Positions 41,406 to 50,328 of a DNA stretch of 64,000 bases are shown piece after piece (within the stretch, counting starts at the first letter, position 1; the number at the start of each line of letters is the position of its first letter). Position numbers and translations under genes: made by a program. This DNA comes from DATBGO01 sp963695645 (lineage in GTDB: Bacteria > Actinomycetota > Actinomycetes > Streptosporangiales > Streptosporangiaceae), in assembly GCA_963695645.1 (NCBI GenBank), contig CAVOHC010000012.1, positions 1,178,001 through 1,242,000 on the forward strand, written 5' to 3'. The notes under the pieces are model-generated. The model was not told the origin of the DNA. It saw only the letters and a list, made by a program, of their open reading frames with translations, and searched no databases.

Positions 41406-44294
41406 TCAGCGGACTTCGCTGACGGGGAGGTCGAGGCGGTACCTGGCGATGGCCTGCCCGACCACCTCCGGCTTCACCCCGCCCTGGCGGGCTAGCTGGC
41501 TCAGCACCGCCACGGTGATCGACTCGGGGTCCACGTGGAAGAACCTGCGCGCCGCGAGCCTGGTGTCGGAGAAGCCCCAGCCGTCGGTGCCCAGCGACGT
41601 GAACGGTGCGGGCACCCAGCGGGCGATCTGATCGGGCACCGCCCGGATCCAGTCAGTTACCGCTACGACCGGCCCCGGGTGGCCGTCGAGCGCCCGGGTG
41701 ACGTAGGGAACCCGCTGCTGCCCATCGGGATGCAGCAGGTTCCACTCGTCGCAGGCGAGGGCTTCGCGGCGCAGCTCGGTCCATGAGGTCGCCGACCACG
41801 CGTCGGCGAGAACTCCCCAGTCGTCAGCGAGCAGCTTCTGGGCCTGCAGGGCCCAGCGCATCGCCACACCAGAGGCGAGGATCTGCGCCCGGGGCCGGTC
41901 CGGGGCCGCGGCAGCGCCCTGATCGCCGCCCCCAGCGCCCTGATCGCCGCCCCCAGCGGCCTGATCGCCGCCCCCAGCGGCCTGATCGGCGTCAGCGGCA
42001 GCGCCTGACGCCCGGGCGTACCTATAGAGCCCGCGGAGAATGCCCTGCTCCAGAGCCTGCCCGCCGCCGGGGAAGTCGGCGGGCTCAGCCGGCTGGACAT
42101 AGGGCTCGTTGTAGACGGTGAGGTAGTAGAAGATGTTCTCGCCATCGGGATGGTCGTCGGTGGCGCCATACATTCTGCGCAGCGCGTCCCGCACGATATA
42201 GGAGAGCTCGTAGGCCCATGCCGCGTCGTAGGTTATGCACGCCTGGGTGACCGAGGAGAGCAGGATGGAGTGACCGTCGTTGTGCTGCAGGCCCTCGCCG
42301 GTCAGCGTGGTCCGGCCGGCTGTCGCGCCCAGCAGGAAACCGCGCCCGAGCTGGTCGCCGAGCAGCCACATCTCGTCGCCGGTCCGCTGGAAGCCGAACA
42401 TCGAGTAGAAGATGTAGACCGGGATCATGTGGACGCTGTGGGTGGCGTAGGCCGTGCCCGCCGCGATGGTCGATCCCATCGCCCCGGTCTCGCTGATGCC
42501 CTCGTGCAGGATCTGCCCCTTCTCCGACTCCTTGTAGGAGAGCAGCAGGTTGCGGTCGACCGCCTCGTAGCTCTGGCCGTGCGGTGAGTAGATCTTCGCG
42601 GTCGGAAACAGCGAGTCCATGCCGAAGGTGCGGGCCTCGTCCGGGATGACCGGAACGAACCGCTCGCCGATCTCCGGATCCTTTATCAGGTCCTTGAGCA
42701 GCCGGACGAACGCCATCGTGGTGGCGACCGGCTGCCTGCCCGAGCCCTTCTTCAGGTCGTCATAGGCGCCGTTGGCGGGGAGGGCGAGCGGCTTGGCCCG
42801 GACCTGACGCTTGGGCAGGTAGCCGCCCAGGGCAGCCCGGCGCTCACGCATGTACTGGATCTCGTCGGACTTCTCGCCCGGGTGATAGTAGGGCGGCAGC
42901 TCCGCCTCCAGCGCCGAGTCCGGGATCTCCAGGTAAAGCCGGTCCCTGAAGTCCTTGAGCTCGGCGACCGTCAGCTTCTTCATCTGGTGGGTGGCGTTGC
43001 GCGCCTCGAAGTCGGGTCCGAGCGTCCAGCCCTTGATCGTGTGGGCCAGGATCACGGTCGGCTGTCCGACATGCTCCTGGGACGCCTTGAAGGCGGCATA
43101 GACCTTGCGGTAGTCGTGGCCGCCACGGGACAGGTTCCGCAGCTGGCCGTCGGAGAGATGCTCGACCATGGCGCGCAGCCGGGGGTCGCCGCCGAAGAAG
43201 TTCTCCCTGATGTAGGCGCCCGACTCGACCCCGTAGGTCTGGAACTGCCCGTCCGGCGTCGTGTTCATCTTGTTGACCAGCACGCCGTCGGTGTCCCGCG
43301 CCAGCAACGGGTCCCACTCACGGCCCCATATCACCTTGATGACGTTCCATCCCGCGCCGCGGAATGAGGCCTCGAGTTCCTGGATGATCTTCCCGTTGCC
43401 GCGGACCGGCCCGTCGAGACGCTGCAGGTTGCAGTTGATCACGAAGGTGAGGTTGTCGAGTTCCTCGCGGGCGGCCAGCCCGATCGAGCCCAGGACCTCG
43501 GGCTCGTCGGTCTCGCCGTCGCCGAGGAACGCCCATACGTGCGAGCGGCTGGTGTCCCTGATCTCTCTGGCCAGCAGGTACCTGTTGAACCTTGCCTGGT
43601 AGACGGCGTTGATGGCGCCCAGGCCCATGGACACAGTAGGAAATTCCCAGAAGTCCGGCATCAGGCGGGGGTGCGGATACGACGGGAGGCCGCCGCCCGG
43701 ATGCGAGAGTTCCTGCCGGAATCCGTTGAGCTGATCTTCTGTCAGGCGCCCCTCAAGGAAGGCCCTGGCGTAGATGCCGGGCGCCGCGTGGCCCTGGATG
43801 AAAACCTGGTCACCGGACTCGCCGTGGTCCTTGCCGCGGAAGAAGTGATTGAAGCCGACCTCATAGAGGCTGGCGGCCGAGGCATAGGTGGCGATGTGCC
43901 CGCCGACGCCAAGGCCCGCCCGGTTCGCACGGGAGACCATGACGGCCGCGTTCCAGCGGATGTAGGCGCGGATACGCCGCTCGATATACTCATCGCCGGG
44001 GAACCAGGGCTCGCGTTCCGGCGGGATCGTGTTGATGTAGTCGGTGCTGCGCAGGCCGGGGACGCCGACCTGCTGCTCACGGGCTCGTTCGAGCAGCCGG
44101 AGCATGATGTACCTGGCCCGGCCCCGGCCACGCGTCCGGACCACGGTGTCGAAAGAATCGACCCACTCCCTGGTCTCGTCCGGGTCGATGTCGGGAAGCT
44201 GGGTGGGCAGGCCGTCGCTGATGATCGAGAAGCGCTGGCGTCCGGATGCCACGGGGTATTCCTCGCCTTCCGCGGTGGGGGCTTTCGCCCTCAC
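41406..44294 (-). CDS. aceE: Pyruvate dehydrogenase E1, homodimeric type
   Basis: 962 residues; the thiamine-diphosphate enzyme that decarboxylates pyruvate and acylates lipoyl-E2. TPP/metal motif GDGETDEPEVLGSIGLAAREELDNL followed by NCNLQRLDGPVRGN, HTIKGWTLGPDFEARNATHQMKK, and the glutamate-containing ISETGAMGSTIAAG are intact. A four-unit DQAAGGG-like repeat is inserted near residues 766-793, between transketolase-like and C-terminal domains. GTG start. It is divergent from the DUF3052 gene across 616 bp. LpdA and lipB elsewhere in the window serve the same complex. Confidence 0.96.
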   Translation of the reverse strand: MRAKAPTAEGEEYPVASGRQRFSIISDGLPTQLPDIDPDETREWVDSFDTVVRTRGRGRARYIMLRLLERAREQQVGVPGLRSTDYINTIPPEREPWFPGDEYIERRIRAYIRWNAAVMVSRANRAGLGVGGHIATYASAASLYEVGFNHFFRGKDHGESGDQVFIQGHAAPGIYARAFLEGRLTEDQLNGFRQELSHPGGGLPSYPHPRLMPDFWEFPTVSMGLGAINAVYQARFNRYLLAREIRDTSRSHVWAFLGDGETDEPEVLGSIGLAAREELDNLTFVINCNLQRLDGPVRGNGKIIQELEASFRGAGWNVIKVIWGREWDPLLARDTDGVLVNKMNTTPDGQFQTYGVESGAYIRENFFGGDPRLRAMVEHLSDGQLRNLSRGGHDYRKVYAAFKASQEHVGQPTVILAHTIKGWTLGPDFEARNATHQMKKLTVAELKDFRDRLYLEIPDSALEAELPPYYHPGEKSDEIQYMRERRAALGGYLPKRQVRAKPLALPANGAYDDLKKGSGRQPVATTMAFVRLLKDLIKDPEIGERFVPVIPDEARTFGMDSLFPTAKIYSPHGQSYEAVDRNLLLSYKESEKGQILHEGISETGAMGSTIAAGTAYATHSVHMIPVYIFYSMFGFQRTGDEMWLLGDQLGRGFLLGATAGRTTLTGEGLQHNDGHSILLSSVTQACITYDAAWAYELSYIVRDALRRMYGATDDHPDGENIFYYLTVYNEPYVQPAEPADFPGGGQALEQGILRGLYRYARASGAAADADQAAGGGDQAAGGGDQGAGGGDQGAAAAPDRPRAQILASGVAMRWALQAQKLLADDWGVLADAWSATSWTELRREALACDEWNLLHPDGQQRVPYVTRALDGHPGPVVAVTDWIRAVPDQIARWVPAPFTSLGTDGWGFSDTRLAARRFFHVDPESITVAVLSQLARQGGVKPEVVGQAIARYRLDLPVSEVR
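41916..41999. repeat. 21-bp in-frame repeat inside aceE, four units
   Basis: Units GCCCTGATCGCCGCCCCCAG plus C at 41916-41936 and 41937-41957, a GGCC-starting variant at 41958-41978, and a diverged copy at 41979-41999. Each adds one heptapeptide DQ(A/G)AGGG to the protein on the minus strand. Confidence 0.9.
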
Positions 44295-44910
44295 CGGTAT
44301 CGCTGGTGGTCAGCCGCAGGCTGCTGCCGCTGGTGCGCTGAGATGTCCAGACCAATCCTCGCGCGCTAGCGCGCCCAACGCATCTCTACTGGCGGGTAAC
44401 CGGCTGGGGGGCCCTGCGGTGGCAGCGTCCGCCCTGCGGCTTGGCGCCGCGGCGGCGCTGGCGCGGGGGGCAGTGATAACGATGCTGGTCAGCTGGCCGT
44501 GTCAGCTCGACGCTAACCGAAACTTCCGGTTAGATGCTTCCCCTCATCAATCTGGGTACACCAGGATGAGGCAGGCGCGGCCCCGGCGGCCGCAGTAGTC
44601 ACTGGCATGCGGCAGGACGGCAAGGGGGAGACAGCGTGTCGCGGGCCGGGTAAGGCATCTGCATACCAGCAAGGGGGCAGGCCGGCGGCCTAAATGTGGC
44701 GCGGCGGCCGGGCGCCGTGATCGGGTCAAGGCTGAGGATTTTGCATTGCCTGTCAATTGGCACTTGCGAACCGCGCCGACCCAGTGTGAACTGTCCGATC
44801 AAGAGGTGGCGACGCCGCAGGCGCCGCGCCTGACCGGCAGGATGCGGCATGGTGCCGAGCCGCCGGCCGTGGCGCTGGCGGGGGGCGGGAAAGGACCAGG
44901 GAGGAAGTTA
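44295..44910. other. 616-bp divergent regulatory region of aceE and the DUF3052 gene
   Basis: No gene is supported in this stretch; the open frames are short and lack family features. It carries an inverted repeat CTAACCG-AAACTTC-CGGTTAG (44513-44533) and relatively AT-rich patches (around 44735-44765). The long leader suggests complex control of aceE, the DUF3052 gene, or both. Confidence 0.6.
44513..44533. promoter_or_regulatory. Inverted repeat in the aceE upstream region
   Basis: Perfect 7-bp arms CTAACCG and CGGTTAG with a 7-nt spacer. Located 219 bp upstream of aceE, with no T-run. Possible binding site for a regulator of pyruvate dehydrogenase. Confidence 0.4.
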
Positions 44911-45339
44911 GTGAGCGCGACCGCGGGCCAGGCACAAGATCGCCGTGACCTGGCCGAGCGGCTCGGCATCAAGCCGGGCCAGGTGGTGCAGGAGATCGGC
45001 TACGACGACGACTGCGACGAGAAGCTGCGCGACTCGATCGCCCGCGTCGAAGGGGTGGAACTCGTCGATGAGGACTACGAGGACGTTGTAGACGTCGTCC
45101 TGCTGTGGTGGCGGGATGGGGACGGTGACCTAGTCGACGCGCTTGTGGACGCGTCACCGCCGCTCGCCGATGGCGGCTACATCTGGCTGCTGACGCCCAA
45201 GTCGGGGCGGCCGGGTCATGTGGAGCCAAGCGACATCGGGGAGTCGGCGCCTACCGCGGGCCTGTCGCAGACCTCGACGGTCAGCGCCGGACGGGACTGG
45301 TCGGCCAGCCGGCTTGTCGCGCCCAAGGTGCGACGCTGA
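44911..45339 (+). CDS. DUF3052 family protein
   Basis: 142 residues, acidic and soluble. RRDLAERLGIKPGQVVQEIGYDDDCDEKLRDSI, then a DEDYEDVVDVVLLWWRDGDGDLVDALVDA segment and a C-terminal LSQTSTVSAGRDWSASRLV; this matches DUF3052, an actinobacterial family I recall next to aceE. GGGAGGAAG lies 6 bp before GTG 44911. The AhpE-like peroxiredoxin follows 115 bp downstream. Confidence 0.87.
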   Translation: MSATAGQAQDRRDLAERLGIKPGQVVQEIGYDDDCDEKLRDSIARVEGVELVDEDYEDVVDVVLLWWRDGDGDLVDALVDASPPLADGGYIWLLTPKSGRPGHVEPSDIGESAPTAGLSQTSTVSAGRDWSASRLVAPKVRR

Positions 45340-45454
45340 GGATTCGTGATCCTTTCGTTGCCGGGCTTCCCGGTGCAGGTGGCAGACTGAGGACATCTCG
45401 CGCACGCGGTCCCCGCTGCGGGTTGGCCTCGCGTCCACTTCGAAAGGAACACTG

Positions 45455-45916
45455 ATGGCTGTTGACGTCGGCGATCAGGCACCTGACTTCGAGCTGAAGG
45501 ACCAGCATGGCACTCCGGTACGACTGTCGGGCTTCCAGGGCAAGAAGAACGTCGTGCTCGTGTTCTACCCGCTCGCCTTCAGCGGCGTCTGCTCTGGGGA
45601 GCTGAACGCAATGCGCGACGACTTTCCCGAGGTATCTGGGGACGATGTGGAGTTGCTGACGGTTTCGGTAGATTCCAGGTATTCGCACCGGGTGTGGGCC
45701 GATATGGAGCATTTCGAATTCGCGCTGCTTTCGGATTTCTGGCCACACGGTGATGTTGCGAGGTCCTACGGTGTGTTCGATGAGAATCGGGGCATCGCTA
45801 CCCGCGGTACGTTCGTTATCGATAAGAAGGGTGTCGTGCGGTGGAAGGTCGTGAACCCGATACCGCAGGCACGTGAGATCGCCGAATACCAGAAGGCGCT
45901 GGCTGCGCTGGATTAG
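45455..45916 (+). CDS. ahpE: AhpE-type one-Cys peroxiredoxin
   Basis: 153 residues, thioredoxin fold. The peroxidatic Cys46 lies in FYPLAFSGVCSGELNAMRDD; it is the only cysteine, so resolution needs an outside thiol such as mycothiol or a mycoredoxin. C-terminal RGTFVIDKKGVVRWKVVNP is typical. It reduces peroxides and peroxynitrite in the cytosol. GAAAGGAA lies about 7 bp before the ATG. Confidence 0.93.
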   Translation: MAVDVGDQAPDFELKDQHGTPVRLSGFQGKKNVVLVFYPLAFSGVCSGELNAMRDDFPEVSGDDVELLTVSVDSRYSHRVWADMEHFEFALLSDFWPHGDVARSYGVFDENRGIATRGTFVIDKKGVVRWKVVNPIPQAREIAEYQKALAALD

Positions 45917-45963
45917 CGCGCCGGGAGGTTCCTGGGGGAACGGCAGAAACCGGAGCAGGCAGG

Positions 45964-46404
45964 ATGCCCTGCTATCGCTGTGGCGCACGGCAAGTGGACC
46001 CCGACCGGGGGGAGAGCCCCTGGAAACGCGGTGTCCGGTCCAACCGACAGGTGCTGATCTGTCCTGGCTGCCAGTCGTCTTTCGACTGGATCGCCGAACT
46101 GGACCGGTGCCCGGTGTGCGCGAGCGCGCACCTGGTGCGGCGGCTCGGCGAAATTGAGTGCCGGGACTGCGGGTTCGTGCGGGAGCCCGCCGGTGATGCC
46201 GGTACCGCGGGTACTGCCGGGGAAGCGGCCGCCGGGAGGCTTGCCGGCGACGCGGATCCGGCGATCTCGGGTGCCGGAAGCGCAGGGATCGTCGCGGGCG
46301 GCCCCGATGACGATGATGGTCCGGCGCCGGACCTCGCCGAAGAAGTGGAGCGCGCGCTCGCCCGGGTGCTTGGCCGGGCGGCCCGGACAGCGCGGATTGG
46401 CTGA
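45964..46404 (+). CDS. Zinc-ribbon protein, conserved in actinomycetes
   Basis: 146 residues with two zinc-ribbon pairs: MPCYRCGARQVDP ... LICPGCQ (Cys 3, 6, 33, 36) and CPVCASAHLV ... CRDCGFV. An acidic, low-complexity C-terminal half ends in LAEEVERALARVLGRAARTA. I recall the N-terminal 70 residues as a conserved actinomycete small protein beside tRNA-Val and ahpE. Function unknown; nucleic-acid binding is only a guess. Confidence 0.75.
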   Translation: MPCYRCGARQVDPDRGESPWKRGVRSNRQVLICPGCQSSFDWIAELDRCPVCASAHLVRRLGEIECRDCGFVREPAGDAGTAGTAGEAAAGRLAGDADPAISGAGSAGIVAGGPDDDDGPAPDLAEEVERALARVLGRAARTARIG

Positions 46405-46538
46405 TACACCGGATCCGGTGACCGGCCGCGTGGCCTGCGGCGCTGCCCGGCCGGCGGCTCGGGACTCGGCTATATGGAGCCAGAGCAGGTACGCTATCCC
46501 CGGTCGTGGCCGCGTGCTCCCGGACCGGAGCGGCGGAC

Positions 46539-46613
46539 GGGTGCATAGCTCAGCGGTAGAGCACTCGCCTTACAAGCGAGGGGTCACTGGTTCGATCCCA
46601 GTTGCGCCCACCA
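46539..46613 (+). tRNA. tRNA-Val (anticodon TAC)
   Basis: A complete cloverleaf: acceptor GGGTGCA with TGCGCCC, D-arm GCTCAGCGGTAGAGC, anticodon stem CTCGC/GCGAG with loop CTTACAA giving anticodon TAC, T-arm CTGG-TTCGATC-CCAG, discriminator A (46610) and encoded CCA (46611-46613). Confidence 0.97.
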
Positions 46614-46630
46614 GGTTTGTGCAGGTAGAT

Positions 46631-46647
46631 GGCATTTTTGAAATGCT
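46631..46647 (+). terminator. Short hairpin after tRNA-Val
   Basis: GGCATTT-TTG-AAATGCT can form a 6-7-bp stem 18 bp after the tRNA end. It is AT-rich and weak, but is in the place of a transcription terminator. Confidence 0.45.
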
Positions 46648-47035
46648 AATCGGAGGCCGGGTAACCACAGCCGGGAACCACCGGTGCGTGCTCCCGGACG
46701 GGGGAGGGTGCCCAGGGGCAATGGCCGCATCCCCTTCGACCACGAGGGCGCGCCGTGCGCTGACGGCAGGCGCCACCGGCATGGTGAGCACCTGGCCGGA
46801 CAATGCGTTCGCCGGCCCGCTCGCGGTGTGGGAGCGTTCGCCGTAGTTGCGGGGCCGGGGCGACCGGGAGCCGCCGGTGGCTTGTCTGGAACCACCGGCG
46901 GCAGTCGAGATTTCCGCACAACTCGCTGCCCGCCGATGGGCGCAGCATTTACCTGCGGTACGGCGAGCGCTATGTCACGCGCGTAGCTGGTCATGGAGGA
47001 GCGCATGCTCGCCCGGGCCCGCGCAGACCACGCGC

Positions 47036-47170
47036 CGTGCCGGAGCCGCGGAGGGCGGCCGCGAGCAGCGGTGGGTGCACCGGGAGGTGCTCGGCCTGCT
47101 CGACGAGGAGTGGCAGCCGCGGACCACGCTGCTGTCGCCGTTGGATGACCTCATCTGCGACCGGCGTGAG
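47036..47170 (+). pseudogene. Fragment of a YcaQ-like winged-helix DNA-binding protein
   Basis: About 45 codons, VHREVLGLLDEEWQPRTTLL then SPLDDLICDR, match the region before the conserved '...LLSPFDNLIcDR' of winged-helix (YcaQ/HTH_42) proteins, which normally have about 350-400 residues. Sequence before and after has no likeness to the family, so this is a relic. It lies in the gene-poor stretch after tRNA-Val. Confidence 0.5.
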
Positions 47171-47868
47171 GCCCTGGAGGGCTGCCCAGTCAGTAAGATC
47201 TTGGTCTCGGCAGAGACGCAGGACACTAGCGATTAAGGACGGCTCGGACTCGGCAAGCTGCATCGGCGTTGGACGGCTCGAACGGCGGGCCGGGGGAGTG
47301 GGGCGGCAGTTCGCCCACTTGCGCCCCTTGGCTGGGTAAAGCAGCGTGCTCGCATCTTCGGCAAGGTGAGCTATGAGGGCGCAGGCTGGCGGGCACCGCT
47401 CGCACATGCCGATGAGCGCGTGGGCGCACGCGAACGTCGAGCTGCGCCGAACACCAGGTATTTGCTGTGGGAACGGGCCTGGATCTGCGGATTGACGCAA
47501 ATCTTATCGACCCGTTCTGTTGCCCAACGCGGCCAGAAGCATGAAGCACAGACATCAAAAGAGGTTCGGCCGCTGCCTACCGTTATGGCCGTTTTCCACC
47601 GTCACAGACTGCGGTGGACGAGAGCGGGATGCTGCCCAGACCGGAAATGGTCCCCGCTATGCCACCGCCTGCCATCGGCCGTGCGTCCCGGCCGGCGAGC
47701 GATGTTTCCGATTAGCGGAAGGGTGTGGGGTCGCCGATTACGTAGTCCTGACATAATACCGATTGGTAGACCCGTCGTCGCCACGAGGACACCGGCTGAC
47801 GAGCTTGAAGTGTGACACTTCGATCGTGCCGTCAACGGGTCGGCCAGTACTTCAAGGAGGCCGAGACG
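47171..47868. other. Gene-free stretch of about 700 bp
   Basis: Several open frames exist on both strands, but none has a ribosome site with consistent codon bias or a recognisable family. The sequence is less GC-extreme than the housekeeping part. It is probably decayed gene material in the suspected island. Confidence 0.5.
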
Positions 47869-47892
47869 ATGAGCGTGTTCATCTGTCGTTAA
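47869..47892 (+). CDS. Possible seven-residue leader peptide upstream of the alcohol dehydrogenase
   Basis: ATG AGC GTG TTC ATC TGT CGT TAA encodes MSVFICR. AAGGAGG (47854-47860) stands 8 bp before the ATG, a far better ribosome site than that of most genes here. It ends about 150 bp before the dehydrogenase. Short Cys-containing leaders are known in actinomycetes for attenuation; this use is inferred. Confidence 0.4.
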   Translation: MSVFICR

Positions 47893-48045
47893 CACGGGCC
47901 GACTCGCCGCAGGTCGCGGGGCAGCAGCGCGCTCCGCAGTCGGCCGCGCGACCCAGTAGGTCAGGGAACGCCGGGCCCACAGATGAACGCCGGCGAACAG
48001 AGCCCGCACCCGCGGAACTTTTACCTTACGGCAGGAACAAGAGCT

Positions 48046-49083
48046 ATGCGCGCATATCGCTTTACTGGTCAGCACAAGGCCGAGCTCGCCGAGATCCCCA
48101 TTCCCGAGCCCCGCCTCGGCGAGGTGCTCCTCCGGGTTGGAGCCAGCGGCGCCTGCCACTCTGACCTGGGACTTCTCGCGGCCCCGCCGGGCGCGTTCCC
48201 CACGCCCCTCACGCTTGGCCACGAGGTCGCGGGCTACGTCGAGAGCCTCGGACCGGGCGTGAGCCGATGGGAGGTCGGTGAACCGGTCGTCGTCCACGCG
48301 CTCTTCGGCTGCGGTCACTGCCGGGCGTGCGTCCTCGGCCTGGAAAACCAGTGCCGGGTCGTCGAGTTCGACGGTCTGGGGCTCACTCGCGACGGGGGCA
48401 TGGCGGACTATGTGGCCGTCCCGGAGACGCACCTGGTTCGTACGCGCGATCTCGACCTCACACAGGCCGCCCCGCTCGCGGATGCCGGATTGACGGCCTA
48501 CCACGCCATCGCATTGTGCCGAGATGCTCTCCGGCCCGGTACGCACTGCGTGGTGATCGGCGTCGGTGGCCTGGGGCACATGGCGGTGCAGATCCTGGTG
48601 GCCACAGCGGGCGCCGCCGTGATCGCGGTGGACATTGACGGTGGCGCCCTCGATCTGGCCGCCAGACTGGGCGCCACGCACACTGTCCAGTCGGGTCCCG
48701 ATGCCGTCGACCATATCCGCGAGATCGTGGGTCCCAGGCCCGAAGGCGCAGACGTCGTCTTGGACTTCGTCGGCGTCACCGCGACCCTCGACATCGCCCG
48801 TAGCGTCGTCAGTCCAGGGGGCTGCCTCGCACTGGTCGGACTCGGGCAGGGCGAACTCACCTTCAGGCCGACGCCCGGCAACCCCCTGAACCCGATTCCC
48901 CTGGAGACCAGTGCACTGGTGCCGTACTGGGGCAACCACCAGGAGCTAGTCGAAGTGGTGGCACTCAGCCGGGCTGGGCACATCAAGGCGGAGACACAGA
49001 TCTTCCCGCTTGCTGAGGTCGCGGAGGCCTACGAGAAGCTCGACCGGGGCGAGGTCCGCGGCCGGGCCGTCATGGTGACGTGA
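48046..49083 (+). CDS. Zinc-dependent alcohol dehydrogenase (MDR family)
   Basis: 345 residues. Catalytic zinc: Cys37 (GACHSD), His59-Glu60 (GHE); structural zinc: Cys89, Cys92, Cys95 and Cys103 in CGHCRACVLGLENQC. NAD(P) site GVGGLGHMAVQILVATAG, with Asp at the end of the next strand (VIAVDIDGG), favouring NAD. It oxidises alcohols or reduces aldehydes. ATG 48046 gives the usual N-terminus; the frame extends upstream to 47983. A possible short leader ORF precedes it. It converges on the methyltransferase gene. Confidence 0.92.
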   Translation: MRAYRFTGQHKAELAEIPIPEPRLGEVLLRVGASGACHSDLGLLAAPPGAFPTPLTLGHEVAGYVESLGPGVSRWEVGEPVVVHALFGCGHCRACVLGLENQCRVVEFDGLGLTRDGGMADYVAVPETHLVRTRDLDLTQAAPLADAGLTAYHAIALCRDALRPGTHCVVIGVGGLGHMAVQILVATAGAAVIAVDIDGGALDLAARLGATHTVQSGPDAVDHIREIVGPRPEGADVVLDFVGVTATLDIARSVVSPGGCLALVGLGQGELTFRPTPGNPLNPIPLETSALVPYWGNHQELVEVVALSRAGHIKAETQIFPLAEVAEAYEKLDRGEVRGRAVMVT

Positions 49084-49117
49084 TCCCGCTCACCTGGTTC
49101 CGGCAGCATGCGCAAGA

Positions 49118-49867
49118 TCACCCTTGCGGCGGCGAGGGCTTCTGCCAGACAGAGACGTGCGAGCGGCTGTCGGTAGTGAAAAGCTCTCGGTTCCAGTCGG
49201 CCCAGCGGTCACGCAGCCGGAGTCCGGCGAGCTGCGCCATCAGGTCGAGTTCGGATGGCCAGACGTAGCGGAACGGGATCGTCAAGTACTGCCCCGTCCC
49301 ATCGGTGAACTCGACGTAATGGCCGCGGTACTGCTGGGTGGCGTGGTTAAAGCTGTAGCTGACGATCCGCCTGGGGCCCGCCTGGGATCCCAGGATGTCC
49401 TGGCCGGGCGGCAGCTGGCGCAGTTCCGGGATGTCGGTCTCGATCACGAAGCAGCCGCCGGGGGTAAGGTGCTCGGCGGCGTTGCGGAAGCAGGCGACCT
49501 GCGCGTCCTGCGAGGTGAGGTTGTTGATGGTGTTGTACACCAGGTAGGCCACCGTGAAGGTGCAGTCCACTTTGGTCGTGGCCATGTCGCCGATGGTCAC
49601 GTCGATAGCCTCGCCGCCCGGCTTGCTGCGGAGCCTGGCCAGCATCGCCCGGGACAGCTCGATGCCGCGCACCGGCACGCCGCGCTGGGACAGCGGCAGC
49701 CCGATGCGGCCGGTGCCGATGGCCAGCTCCAGTGCCTTCCCGCTGCCCGCCAGCTCGGCGAGTAGGCTGACCGCCGGCTCGATAGCCTCTGGCCGGAACA
49801 TGAGGTCGGCCGGGTCGTCGTAACTCGCCGCTACTGGCTCGCCGAAGTATCCGTCTGGATCATCCAT
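49118..49867 (-). CDS. Class I SAM-dependent methyltransferase
   Basis: 249 residues. Motif I is ALELAIGTGRIGLPLSQRG (about 45-63), with the acidic residue in GIELSRAML. Then VDCTFTVAYLVYNTINNL and LTPGGCFVIETDIPEL (motif III-like). The C-terminal half is beta-rich (FRYVWPSELDLMAQLAGLRLRDRW). The substrate is unknown; this group is common as small-molecule methylases in actinomycetes. ATG 49867 begins MDDPDGYFGEPVAASYDD, the normal start; the upstream open frame is unconserved. Confidence 0.88.
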   Translation of the reverse strand: MDDPDGYFGEPVAASYDDPADLMFRPEAIEPAVSLLAELAGSGKALELAIGTGRIGLPLSQRGVPVRGIELSRAMLARLRSKPGGEAIDVTIGDMATTKVDCTFTVAYLVYNTINNLTSQDAQVACFRNAAEHLTPGGCFVIETDIPELRQLPPGQDILGSQAGPRRIVSYSFNHATQQYRGHYVEFTDGTGQYLTIPFRYVWPSELDLMAQLAGLRLRDRWADWNRELFTTDSRSHVSVWQKPSPPQG

Positions 49868-50328
49868 GACTGAGAACCTAAGGCATCCGTACTGCCTGCA
49901 GCCAGCCACTTTCCCGGCGCATCGGGCTTTGAAAACTCCCCGGCGCGTGACCTGCCTGCCGGACTGGCGATAGCGGACTGCTGTTTCCCGCTGTTCGCGC
50001 AGGCGCGGATCTCCTGGTGAGTGGAGCCGGGTCAATTGCCCGGCGGAGCCGACCGGGCAGTGGCCTGGCTCGAACCTCAATTACCAGAGACCGTTCCCTT
50101 TGGATCGAGCAGTGATCTCAAGAGTTTTGCCAACTTGTCGGAGTTCGCTGCGAGGCCATCGAACCTGGTCATATGGTCACGGCCGGCCTTGTCGCGGAAC
50201 GCCAGCCTATGCGTCAGTTTCGTGCAGATCCATCGACTCGACGGCCCCCGCATCTGGCCACCCGTCGAACAATAACTGCTTAGTTAAGCTACGGCGAGAA
50301 TATTAATGTGCGGAGGCGTGAGTCCTCG
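49868..50328. other. Gene-free stretch of 461 bp
   Basis: No supported gene. Short open frames lack family likeness. The right part (about 50260-50310) is AT-rich and probably holds the promoter of the following membrane-protein gene. Confidence 0.5.

Noticed and set aside
46584..47006. Minus-strand frame ending in QLGSNQ near tRNA-Val
   Set aside because: It reads through the tRNA in antisense; no family match.
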